A stretch of DNA of 64,000 bases from Anaerolineales bacterium UBA6055 (GTDB lineage Bacteria > Chloroflexota > Anaerolineae > Aggregatilineales > Phototrophicaceae), in the NCBI GenBank assembly GCA_002428985.1, contig DIYL01000026.1:124001-188000 (forward strand). The letters run 5' to 3'. The position numbers were made by a program, and so were the translations under genes. The notes below the pieces were generated by a model. It ran no database searches. It was not told where the DNA came from and saw only the letters and a program-made list of their open reading frames with translations. Positions 17,602 to 25,690 of this stretch are shown piece after piece (within the stretch, counting starts at the first letter, position 1; every line of letters begins with the position of its first letter).

Positions 17602-18743
17602 ATCGTCTCATCATTTTGTCAACTCTGATGCTCATTCTATCTGCCTGTAACATGAATAATCCAAATCTAGTTCCGACGCCGACAGTCATCGATGCGGTTA
17701 CCTTCACACCGACCATAGAGCCAACGAACACACTTACGTTTACACCAGAACCATCACCAACGGAGTCTGCCGCATCAGAAACACCAACGCAGATGCAATT
17801 ACCAACAGATGCCCCACAACTTGCAACTGAAACCGAAACAAATACACCTGCCCCACCGACACTCCCGCCACCACCAACCGAGACAGCTGGGCCATTTGAA
17901 TATGTTATTCAAGAGAACGACACGCTCATGTATATCATTCAACTACCACAACATGGTTATGGGTATGAATTGAATGTGGCACAACAAGTGGTCAATCTTA
18001 ACGACAATATGACCAGTATCGACTTTTTGCCGCCAGTGGGAAGTAGTATTCTGATTCCACGCCCAACATCTACAGTAACGCCGATCGGTGCAGAAGCTAC
18101 CGCGGAGACACTCTCGGAACTTGGAGTAGACACATCATCAGGCGCAGCATTGCCTTCAGGATCTAATGTCGGATGTTATGAAGTACAAGAAGACGATTCA
18201 TTAGTTAGTATCGTAGCGGAATACAACACAACCCTTGAAATTATCAGCCAACTGAATACCGACTTGAATTGGTTTGGATGTGATTTCACATTACCCAGCG
18301 GGGGGCCACAATGTAATCCCACGATTCAAATTGGACAGTGCATTGATGTACCACAACCAACCCCTGTCCCAAGTAACACACCAACACCATCAGGGAATGA
18401 AACTGCAACACCCACACCCACTTATCCTGCACCACGGACACTCTTTCCAGCAAATAACAGTATCGTGCCACCAGGGCAATTTGACTTACAGTGGATTGCG
18501 GTTACTGGAATTGAAAATGGCGATGAATATCTTGTGGAATTAACGGATGTAACAACTGGACAAAAGACATTGCAAGTCACCAGCGCAACATCATTTACAA
18601 TGCCCGATACATTTATACCAAGTGATGGTCAATCGCATACTATAGAGTGGCGTGTCTCGGTCACCAGAAGAAATGCAGATGGTGTTTATGGGTATATTGG
18701 AGGAGCAGGGGCATGGCGTACATTCCAGTGGATGAGCCAATAA
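17598..18743 (+). CDS. lipoprotein with two LysM-like domains, paralogue of the upstream gene
   Basis: A lipoprotein signal peptide is clear: MNRLIILSTLMLILSAC, with lipobox LSAC, so Cys17 should be lipidated outside the membrane. A Thr/Pro linker leads to a LysM-like unit (YVIQENDTLMYIIQLPQHGY), then a second one (CYEVQEDDSLVSIVAEYNTT) with the insert GCDFTLPSGGPQC that mirrors the neighbour, and a C-terminal FN3/Ig-like domain (GQFDLQWIAVTGIENGDEYL). Both paralogues share this order, so they probably arose by tandem duplication with different anchors. It converges on the dapF-like gene, one base away. Confidence 0.87.
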   Translation: MNRLIILSTLMLILSACNMNNPNLVPTPTVIDAVTFTPTIEPTNTLTFTPEPSPTESAASETPTQMQLPTDAPQLATETETNTPAPPTLPPPPTETAGPFEYVIQENDTLMYIIQLPQHGYGYELNVAQQVVNLNDNMTSIDFLPPVGSSILIPRPTSTVTPIGAEATAETLSELGVDTSSGAALPSGSNVGCYEVQEDDSLVSIVAEYNTTLEIISQLNTDLNWFGCDFTLPSGGPQCNPTIQIGQCIDVPQPTPVPSNTPTPSGNETATPTPTYPAPRTLFPANNSIVPPGQFDLQWIAVTGIENGDEYLVELTDVTTGQKTLQVTSATSFTMPDTFIPSDGQSHTIEWRVSVTRRNADGVYGYIGGAGAWRTFQWMSQ

Positions 18744-18744
18744 A

Positions 18745-19602
18745 TCAATCCAGTGTTACTATGAAATCGTGTGAAAAGTAACCCTCGGCAATAGCTTGGA
18801 CTGTTCCTGTCAGTTCAAGCTGCCAGTTTTGATCTACATCTACAACAGTTGTTCCACCAGCCATCTTAACTGTAACGGGGCTTTGGCAGTGCCCATTGAT
18901 AATGCTGGCACATGCCGTGGCACAAGACGATGTTCCTGAAGCTAATGTATAACCAGCACCACGTTCCCAAATCTCAATCTGGATTGTATTCTTGTCGATT
19001 ATTTTGACCCATTGAACATTTGTCCGCTCTGGAAAAGCGGGGTGAACTTCTATTTGTGAACCAATATACTTGACTTCATCGGTCAATAAAGTATCCGTAA
19101 ACATCACACAATGCGGATTACCGACATTTACACCTGTAATCTGATACGTTTGCCCATTATGTTCAAATGATTCAGATACAACATCTCGTATATTACCTGT
19201 CATTGGGATTTGTTTACTGGAAAAAGTTGCCGACCCCATCCCAATCTTGAACGATTGTTTTGTATCATCTAGTACTGTCACTTGTGAAGTTTGCCCAGAA
19301 ATTGCAATTTGAAAACTTGAATCCTGTGTATAGCCTGCATCACATAAATAACGAGCAAAGATACGTAAACCATTGCCACTTTTACCAGCTTCACTACCAT
19401 CAGGGTTATAAAATCGCATTGTAAAGGGTTGACTGTGTGTAAGCGGTCCGAAACAAATACCATCTGCACCAATGCCAAAATTACGATGACAAATTCGACG
19501 AATTATATTTTCCGTCAATTCGAAAGTAATATACTTTGGGTCAATGACAAGCATATCATTGCCCATTGCAGTGTATTTGTAAAAATGAGGTCTAACCATC
19601 AT
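18745..19602 (-). CDS. DapF-family epimerase homologue with both catalytic cysteines replaced by serine
   Basis: Diaminopimelate epimerase fold, 285 residues, full length. Substrate-site motifs are kept: GNDMLVID, NFGIGADG, NPDGSEAG, GVNVGNPHCVMF, ERTNVQWV and ERGAGYT. The two acid/base Cys of DapF lie in CGNG and ACGSG motifs; here these read KSGNG (Ser75) and ASGTS (Ser222), each confirmed on the codons (AGT and TCA). A Cys at 227 is five residues off. In known DapF, Cys-to-Ser mutants lose normal epimerisation, so this is either an altered-activity enzyme, for example elimination, or a binding protein. It overlaps the pknB stop by 11 bases, so the pair is co-transcribed. A real dapF may be elsewhere. 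Confidence 0.85.
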   Translation of the reverse strand: MMVRPHFYKYTAMGNDMLVIDPKYITFELTENIIRRICHRNFGIGADGICFGPLTHSQPFTMRFYNPDGSEAGKSGNGLRIFARYLCDAGYTQDSSFQIAISGQTSQVTVLDDTKQSFKIGMGSATFSSKQIPMTGNIRDVVSESFEHNGQTYQITGVNVGNPHCVMFTDTLLTDEVKYIGSQIEVHPAFPERTNVQWVKIIDKNTIQIEIWERGAGYTLASGTSSCATACASIINGHCQSPVTVKMAGGTTVVDVDQNWQLELTGTVQAIAEGYFSHDFIVTLD

Positions 19603-21352
19603 CTGTCATAGATTCAGAGAATTCATCGCTATCATCAGTCATCGCCGAAGTAATCGGTATACTCTCAGCCACTGAGAAGGTATCAACAGCCACTTTTGCC
19701 ATCCCTTGGGGTGTTGTCGCCAAGTAGACACCTACAGCACCTTTTTCAAGTGTATCATCTTCGACTTGTACAATCTGTATACCATTCACATAACCTGTCA
19801 GCATATCGCCATTGATATCGATCGACAAAATATTCGATTCTGAATCCGGATTTACAGCCTCATTAGAAGTCCAAGTCGTTTCGATATTACGCAATTCACG
19901 CCATTCTGCATTTTCGCGCACCCAAATACTATAGCGTCCACGACCATCCACAGCAAACACATTATAGTTTTCTGAATCGACGTAACGGAATACAATGCCA
20001 TATCCACTCGCCGCAGAATTAGAATCTACCAGATGTGCATTCATTGTAATAAAAGCATCTTCATATTCATAAGCAGGGTCAAATAAAGAAGTAGTCGCAG
20101 TACCAGCACGATTATTTGTAATCACATACTGATTATCAGTAACTTCACGAGTAAGGAACTGCAAATCCGTTGTATCCCAAAAGCTCCCGTAATCATCAGA
20201 ATTACTAAAATCAGATTCGAAAAATAGGTCACCTGTCATACTACTCGAGATCTCTTCGTCTGTAGGTTCAGGGTCGGCATTAATAATCTCTTGTGTAGGT
20301 GGAGGTTGCATTAATAAAGCAACAATCAGCACAAAAGCTAGTAATCCTAGCCCCATAGCCACTAAACCTAGTGGAGAGTTCGAACTCGCTTTTTCACGGC
20401 GTTTAGGCTTATCTACAGGGGGCGAGCTTTTGGGTTCGATTTCAGGTTCGATTACATCAAAGGTACGTGTTGGTTGAGGTGGGTTACTAATTGTGTCGCC
20501 ACGAACTGCTTTAGACAGATCTTCAACAAACTCAGTTGCTGTCTGATAGCGATTATCTGGTAATTTTGCGAGAACTCTGTGAAACACAATATCTAATGAC
20601 TCATTTGGCATCTCGAGATACTCAGAAATTTGTGGTATCTCAGCATTGATATGTTGCAACATGACAGAAACAGACCCATCACCATATGGGGTTTTCCCTG
20701 TCATCAATTCATATGCAATAACACCAAGGGAATAAATATCAGAACGGTGGTCTACTTCAAGCCCTTGTGCTTGCTCAGGTGGCATATAAGCAGGTGTTCC
20801 AATTGTCATACCCTCAGCAGTTAAGTTATTTGACTCGGCAAGACGTGCTATACCAAAATCAGTCAAAATAGCGCGATCGTATTCATCGTATAAAATATTG
20901 GCAGGTTTCACATCCCGATGCACCATGCCACGAGCGTGAGCATAATCAAGAGCAGTTGCAATCTCCTCAACCATACGAACAGCGCTGTCCAAAGGAAACG
21001 ATTCACTCTTTACTTGATAACTTTCAATAACATCCGCAAGTGTCTTGCCAGTCAAAAACGGCATCACCATATAATATATTGGGATATCATCTGTTTCTAT
21101 CATCGCAAAGTCAAAAATCTGTACAATATGTGGATGATGGAATCCCGCGACGAACTTTGCTTCACGCTGAAACCGCTCCTGAAATGTACCGTCATAAGAC
21201 AAATGCTCGTGCAATACTTTAATCGCAACATCTCGCTCAAGGTTATTGTCCCATGCACGGTAAACAGTAGCCATACCACCAGCACCGACGCGCTCTTTTA
21301 TCGTATAACGAATTAACTTTGCTTGTAATGATTGTGTACCAAATTCTGACAT
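19592..21352 (-). CDS. membrane Ser/Thr protein kinase with lectin-like extracellular domain
   Basis: PknB-type Hanks kinase. The catalytic domain (about 15-275) is intact: glycine loop GAGGMATVYRA, Lys45 in VAIKVL, HRDVKPAN with Asp147, DFGIARL, and APE-like PAYMPPEQ. A juxtamembrane basic stretch precedes one helix (LGLVAMGLGLLAFVLIVALL). The outside part is not PASTA repeats: it is a beta-sandwich of the concanavalin-A/3-keto-disaccharide-hydrolase look (DLFFESDFSNSDDYGSFW, GYGIVFRYVDSENYNVFAV, LSIDINGDMLTGYVNGIQIV). It could sense a glycan. The downstream dapF-like gene overlaps it. Confidence 0.95.
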   Translation of the reverse strand: MSEFGTQSLQAKLIRYTIKERVGAGGMATVYRAWDNNLERDVAIKVLHEHLSYDGTFQERFQREAKFVAGFHHPHIVQIFDFAMIETDDIPIYYMVMPFLTGKTLADVIESYQVKSESFPLDSAVRMVEEIATALDYAHARGMVHRDVKPANILYDEYDRAILTDFGIARLAESNNLTAEGMTIGTPAYMPPEQAQGLEVDHRSDIYSLGVIAYELMTGKTPYGDGSVSVMLQHINAEIPQISEYLEMPNESLDIVFHRVLAKLPDNRYQTATEFVEDLSKAVRGDTISNPPQPTRTFDVIEPEIEPKSSPPVDKPKRREKASSNSPLGLVAMGLGLLAFVLIVALLMQPPPTQEIINADPEPTDEEISSSMTGDLFFESDFSNSDDYGSFWDTTDLQFLTREVTDNQYVITNNRAGTATTSLFDPAYEYEDAFITMNAHLVDSNSAASGYGIVFRYVDSENYNVFAVDGRGRYSIWVRENAEWRELRNIETTWTSNEAVNPDSESNILSIDINGDMLTGYVNGIQIVQVEDDTLEKGAVGVYLATTPQGMAKVAVDTFSVAESIPITSAMTDDSDEFSESMTDDG

Positions 21353-21445
21353 TAAACATTTTACCCCTTATAACACTACATATATTATCCACGCAAACAT
21401 AACGAAAGGGTAACATTTCAGGATGAATTCATTAGATATTAATGA

Positions 21446-21480
21446 AGAAAGCCACCCGAATAACTTAGATGGCTTTCTTT
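21446..21480 (-). terminator. hairpin downstream of the LysM-barrel gene
   Basis: AAAGCCA / TGGCTTT stem (21448-21454, 21470-21476) with a 15-base loop; on the minus strand it ends in CTTTCTTC, a weak T tract. It falls between the LysM-barrel gene (stop at 21499) and pknB. Confidence 0.5.
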
Positions 21481-21498
21481 AGTAGCTGAAAGCTAAAC

Positions 21499-23283
21499 TT
21501 AGGTATCTTTTTCAAGGCTTTGTAACGCCCCAAATGCAGGACGTGCAGCATTACTTGCATCAACCAGACTGAAGAAGCAAGCTTCCCCATCTCCTGCAGC
21601 ACACCCGTTGAGGTTGTATAGGAACATACCTGCGACATAGCCTAAATCGCGCCCTTCTTCAAAGGCTTGAGTGATATATATTGCTTGCTCTTCTTGACTG
21701 GTGTAAGTCAACCATTCAAACCCACCTGGCGGATTCGTTAAGTTAGCTCCTTCTGTTGTACCCCACCCAAATTGAGTTACGAATAATGGCATATCGTCAA
21801 CATCATTACGTGTCATCACATCATTATAAAATTCAAGAATTTCGAGGAAGTATTGCAAGAATGATTCATAATGTGAGTCAACGCCGGGAGGCTGTGTACA
21901 ACACTCAGCAGTAGGCGGTACAGCCGACGCACCAAAAATTGCACCGATACCATCACTATAATTTGCTGCTCCTGACAAAAGCATATTATTCAAAAATGTT
22001 CCTGTAGCGATAAAGTTATAGTTATCTGAAGACCCAACAGGAGCAAGCCCAGCAGTCAGTATTAATGCGCTCGGATCAGCTATCTTGACGGCATCATATC
22101 CAACTTCGAGTAGTTCAACATAATAAATCGCACCCAATTGAATTTCATCAGGGACGCCGTAATCACCATTTTCGCCAATCTCAGGTGGGTTTTCGTAAAC
22201 AGGCACTGTCCAGTACTTCAACAAATTAGGCGATTTCCAGATTTCGTAAGCATCAACAACACCAGCGTAACGTGTTGCTAATTCGGTCATAAAAGCACCG
22301 AAAGTGGTAAAATCTTCAGGCGGTCCAGAATTGAGCTGCAGTAACTGGTTAAGTGTATATCCTGTCCGTGTCCATGCAGGAGCTTCATATACATTGAGTA
22401 AAATATTGACATCTAGTGTTTCAATAGCAGAAATTGCAACATCAAGTTCAGAAAAATCATACTCACCTTGCAAGGCTTCAATATCAGCCCATGACACATC
22501 TAACTTGACCCAATTTACACCAAGCTGTGACAGTTGACTAGTGATAGCGGAACTACCTGTCACGTTCGTATAAACCTGAATACCATATCCAAAATCTGCG
22601 CTCGCGGATGATTCATCAGCGCTATCACTTGTATCGGACCCATTAGTTTCGTCAGCATCGGCAGAGTCACCGGGTAGAATCAAGCGCTGTCCCGCGAAGA
22701 TCAAATTGACATTTGCAATATTGTTCAGCGTTTGTAATACAGCCATTGTCGTGTTATTGGAAACTGCAATGCTATACAATGTATCCCCTGGTTGCACAAC
22801 ATAACTATCACCTGCGGCGGTTTCTGCATCAGACTCATCTGATACATCATCAGTTGGCTCTTCAGTGGCTTCGGCTGCTAGCTCTTCAGTTGGCTCAGGT
22901 GTAGTTACAACTACCACCTCACCATCAACTGGTAGAACAAGTTGTTGACCTGTAAAAATCAGTGCTGGATTGGTGATATTATTTAACTGAGACAAGACAT
23001 CAACCGTTGTTCCATTGTTGACTGCAATACGATATAGTGTGTCCCCAGCTCTTACAACATATGTACCATCACCAGCGACAGGTTCATCTTCTAACTCTGT
23101 CTCTTCAGTTGGCTCCGAGGCTGGTTCCTCAGTAACTTCAGGTGCTGGTGTTGCCGTTTCTTCGACAACTTCTTGGGTTGCTTCCGGTGCAGGTTCTTCA
23201 GTAGCTTCTTGAGCATACGCCAAGCCACTAAGACTCCAGCTAAGTAATAATATACAAATAACCCATCTACTATAACGCATCAC
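21499..23283 (-). CDS. secreted protein with two LysM domains and a catalytically degenerate glycosidase-like barrel
   Basis: A signal peptide (MMRYSRWVICILLLSWSL... cut near AYA-QE) precedes a long Glu/Pro/Thr/Ala linker. Two LysM domains follow (YVVRAGDTLYRIAVNNGTTV; YVVQPGDTLYSIAVSNNTTM), each well conserved. Residues about 240-594 look like a clan GH-A TIM barrel (GVNWVKLDVSWADIE, YEIW.SPNLLKYW, PLFVTQFGWG). In working members the sites read WNEPN and VTEFGW. Here they are WKSPN (Lys350, Ser351) and VTQFGW (Gln504), so acid/base and nucleophile are both absent. It probably binds rather than cuts glycan. AAGGAG precedes the start. Confidence 0.88.
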   Translation of the reverse strand: MMRYSRWVICILLLSWSLSGLAYAQEATEEPAPEATQEVVEETATPAPEVTEEPASEPTEETELEDEPVAGDGTYVVRAGDTLYRIAVNNGTTVDVLSQLNNITNPALIFTGQQLVLPVDGEVVVVTTPEPTEELAAEATEEPTDDVSDESDAETAAGDSYVVQPGDTLYSIAVSNNTTMAVLQTLNNIANVNLIFAGQRLILPGDSADADETNGSDTSDSADESSASADFGYGIQVYTNVTGSSAITSQLSQLGVNWVKLDVSWADIEALQGEYDFSELDVAISAIETLDVNILLNVYEAPAWTRTGYTLNQLLQLNSGPPEDFTTFGAFMTELATRYAGVVDAYEIWKSPNLLKYWTVPVYENPPEIGENGDYGVPDEIQLGAIYYVELLEVGYDAVKIADPSALILTAGLAPVGSSDNYNFIATGTFLNNMLLSGAANYSDGIGAIFGASAVPPTAECCTQPPGVDSHYESFLQYFLEILEFYNDVMTRNDVDDMPLFVTQFGWGTTEGANLTNPPGGFEWLTYTSQEEQAIYITQAFEEGRDLGYVAGMFLYNLNGCAAGDGEACFFSLVDASNAARPAFGALQSLEKDT

Positions 23284-23363
23284 GAGACTCCTTTTAGCGT
23301 GATATTAAGTATAACAATACACTAAATGTTACACCGTTCGTTGCAATACCGCCAATTGTTACA

Positions 23364-23372
23364 TGATATAAT
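23364..23372 (+). promoter_or_regulatory. extended -10 promoter for the membrane-wHTH gene
   Basis: TGATATAAT (TGnTATAAT) at 23364-23372; no good -35 at the right distance, as expected for extended -10 promoters. TTGCAA at 23341 is 20 bases off. Confidence 0.55.
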
Positions 23373-23417
23373 TTGTATGGTGTTTTGATTTGATAGAGAA
23401 ATGGTAGACAAAATCTG

Positions 23418-23840
23418 ATGCTTAATCGTTCACCATATGCCATCATAATCGGAGTTGGATTTAGTATAGCAGTCGTAGTCGGTTTATGGCTTGCCTTACA
23501 AGTTTCAGCAGGTAATAACTTGCTTGATCTCATTGGCATTGCATTACTCGGATTTGTACCGTCGGCTCTACTAGTTGGTTTTGGGGCATATAAGTATATT
23601 CAAGCAGACCAAGAACCCGATGACATACCAGATGTGGATGTTTGGCATCAACGAGAGCTAATAGATCTATTGCATCAACATAGTGCAATTTCTATTTCCG
23701 ATGTGGCAAAAAAACTTGACATCAGTGAACAAGATGTAAAAGATGCAATCCGCCAATTATTAGAGTTAGGTATCTTCACAGGTGATATTGATTGGGATAA
23801 TGATATGTTATACTCGCAAAAAACTAATAAATTATCGTAA
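23418..23840 (+). CDS. membrane protein with winged-helix C-terminal domain (140 aa)
   Basis: Two hydrophobic helices (residues about 8-29 and 36-59) form an N-terminal hairpin in the membrane. The cytoplasmic end (about 76-135) reads as a winged helix: ELIDLLHQHSAISISDVAKK, then LDISEQDVKDAIRQLLELGI, then a short wing. A membrane-tethered transcription or sensing role is possible, but DNA binding is inference. It is followed closely by the helical protein and the SPFH protein, and the three may be one unit responding to envelope state. Confidence 0.75.
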   Translation: MLNRSPYAIIIGVGFSIAVVVGLWLALQVSAGNNLLDLIGIALLGFVPSALLVGFGAYKYIQADQEPDDIPDVDVWHQRELIDLLHQHSAISISDVAKKLDISEQDVKDAIRQLLELGIFTGDIDWDNDMLYSQKTNKLS

Positions 23841-23936
23841 AAAATGGCTGTATCCCCCCAAGAATTGGGGAATTACTCAGCGAGAAATTCCAATATCATT
23901 ACAATAGTGATAAATGAGAAGCAAAGGATACAATAA

Positions 23937-24464
23937 ATGAGCGAACTCTACGATAAAATTGTCAACCAACGTGGAAGTTTAGAACGTCTCGTCGCAAAAA
24001 TCCCGGGTTTCCGTGGATACCAAGAAGGTGCAGCGCGCCGACAAGCTGACACTATGATTCGTGATCATGTTGCAGGCGAAGTTGACGAATTAGTACGCAA
24101 GTTTACCCGTCTAGAAAAACGTATACTAGATGGTGGTGGGCTTAAGTACATGTCAAAAACCCGTGAAGTCAAGAGTAAAATGCAGGCATATCGTGACCGT
24201 ATCAAAACAGCTCCACCAAAGTGGTCAGGAATGTTTGCGCAAGTTAAAGTCACCAACGAAGACCTTGAAAAAATCTACGCCTTCGATGAAGCACAGATGC
24301 GCTATGTCGAAGATATGGCTGTAAAAATTGAAGCTATTGAAAATGCTTTCAAGGCAGATGTCGATATTGAAGACGCATTGTATGATCTTGAAGACAAAGC
24401 GGCTGAAGCTAATGAAGCCTTTCAAATGCGCGACGATGTGTTGCTCGATTTGGATCGAAAATAA
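23937..24464 (+). CDS. helical, charged protein of unknown family (175 aa)
   Basis: I do not recognise a named family. It is almost wholly alpha-helical, rich in Glu, Lys, Arg and Asp, without signal or membrane segment. Stretches such as RRQADTMIRDHVAGEVDELV and EDMAVKIEAIENAFKADVDI read as amphipathic helices able to form a coiled coil. It comes 39 bases before the SPFH gene, in the place where YdjF/PspA-like or YdjG/H-like partners accompany YdjI in Bacillus. A structural partner of the SPFH protein is therefore my best guess, with low certainty on function. Confidence 0.75.
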   Translation: MSELYDKIVNQRGSLERLVAKIPGFRGYQEGAARRQADTMIRDHVAGEVDELVRKFTRLEKRILDGGGLKYMSKTREVKSKMQAYRDRIKTAPPKWSGMFAQVKVTNEDLEKIYAFDEAQMRYVEDMAVKIEAIENAFKADVDIEDALYDLEDKAAEANEAFQMRDDVLLDLDRK

Positions 24465-24503
24465 CTATCTTAATGTAAAAACCTAAGTGAGGAGAAATTT
24501 TTC

Positions 24504-25637
24504 ATGCCACGTATTATTGATGTAATTGACCATACCAATGTCATGCCTGATGAGTTTACCTATCGTGAGCCACAAGCGGGTAGCGGTGATTGGCGGATGG
24601 GTTCCCAAGTAATTGTGAACGAAAGCCAAATGGCTGTTTTCGTACGCGGTGGTAAAGCACTTGATGGTCTTGGTCCCGGTCGCCACACCTTATCCGTGGC
24701 AAACCTACCTATTCTATCGGGCTTAATCGGTTTGGCAACCAGTGGTCGCACCCCATTTACAGCTGATTTGTACTTCGTCAATCTCAAAGATATGCCGTCC
24801 ATTGGTTGGGGAACCAATCCAGGAATTCCACTGGAAACACCGGGCAAAGGCATGGGCGCTGTCTTGCTCAAAACATACGGTACGATGAACATCGCTATTG
24901 CAGAGCCACAACGCTTTGTTACAAAATTTGGTGTTGGTCGTCCAATTATTCGTGTTGGAGAAATTAAGCAAAATCTCCAGACTAAACTCATGGGTGACCT
25001 AACAGAAATGCTCATGCGTTCCGGTGCTGCAAGTATTCCACAGGCCAATTCTTTCCTCAGCGACATTGAGGGTGGTGTTCTTACCAAACTCAGTGCATCT
25101 TTTGAAGAAGAATTTGGTATCCGTATCAACTCCTTCGACGCAAACCCATTCACAGCACAAGCGATTCCAGTTGATGAATTGATGAACTATGTTGACCTCG
25201 AAATGTATGAACGTGTAAAACGGATGCAAATTGCAGAAACTGCTGCAGCTAATGAAGGCCTCGGCGGTGGACTTGCAGGTCTTGGCGTTGGTGCAGGTGT
25301 TGGTCAAAGCATTGGTGCGACTATGAATCCCGCAGCAAATGAAGCTGCAAATATGCAACAACAAATGATGCAACAACAGATGATGCAACAACAACAAATG
25401 ATGCAACAAATGATGCAAATGATGAACAATCAAAATCAGGGAGGGCAACAACAGGCTCCCCCACCACAACCTCAGCAACAAGCGCCAGCTGCTGCAAGTG
25501 GTACGCCAACAACCCGTGAAGAAATTCAAGGTGCGATTGACGCTTTGGATGTTCGCTTTATGAATGGTGAAATTTCTGAATCCATCTATGAACGGTTGTT
25601 GGGAAAGTGGCAAACTAAACTTGACGCACTTGGCTAG
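24504..25637 (+). CDS. SPFH-domain protein (YdjI type) with Met/Gln-rich linker and SHOCT-like end
   Basis: Residues about 30-260 are an SPFH (band 7) domain of the soluble YdjI kind: VIVNESQMAVFVRGGKALDG, ADLYFVNLKDMPSIGWGT and RIGEI-type RVGEIKQNLQTKL. A Gly-rich spacer and a Met/Gln-repeat stretch follow, then Gln/Pro-rich residues, and a short C-terminal helical unit (TREEIQGAIDALDVRFMNGE) resembling SHOCT. In Bacillus, ydjFGHI encodes a PspA-like protein and YdjI and is tied to membrane stress; that is the basis for suggesting a membrane-organising role here. There is no N-terminal membrane helix. A terminator follows. Confidence 0.9.
   Translation: MPRIIDVIDHTNVMPDEFTYREPQAGSGDWRMGSQVIVNESQMAVFVRGGKALDGLGPGRHTLSVANLPILSGLIGLATSGRTPFTADLYFVNLKDMPSIGWGTNPGIPLETPGKGMGAVLLKTYGTMNIAIAEPQRFVTKFGVGRPIIRVGEIKQNLQTKLMGDLTEMLMRSGAASIPQANSFLSDIEGGVLTKLSASFEEEFGIRINSFDANPFTAQAIPVDELMNYVDLEMYERVKRMQIAETAAANEGLGGGLAGLGVGAGVGQSIGATMNPAANEAANMQQQMMQQQMMQQQQMMQQMMQMMNNQNQGGQQQAPPPQPQQQAPAAASGTPTTREEIQGAIDALDVRFMNGEISESIYERLLGKWQTKLDALG
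25357..25432 (+). repeat. in-frame Met/Gln-coding tandem repeat
   Basis: Imperfect repeats of ATGATGCAACAACA-type units inside the SPFH gene, encoding alternating Met-Met and Gln-Gln-Gln blocks. Slippage here could change linker length. Confidence 0.8.
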
Positions 25638-25661
25638 ACAAAGCTAACAATGCTTAAATTA

Positions 25662-25688
25662 AAGGCACACTCAACGGTGTGTCTTTTT
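25662..25688 (+). terminator. terminator after the SPFH gene
   Basis: GGCACAC / GTGTGTC stem with loop TCAACG, followed by TTTTT. It abuts the stop of the convergent GT39-like gene. Confidence 0.8.
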
Positions 25689-25690
25689 GA

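Noticed and set aside
16425..17731. Several reverse-strand open frames under the LysM genes
   Set aside because: They arise from repetitive Thr/Pro codons and read as low-complexity Gly/Val sequence.
25321..25613. Leu/His-rich reverse-strand frames in the SPFH gene
   Set aside because: They are the antisense of the Met/Gln repeat and have no ribosome site or recognisable protein.
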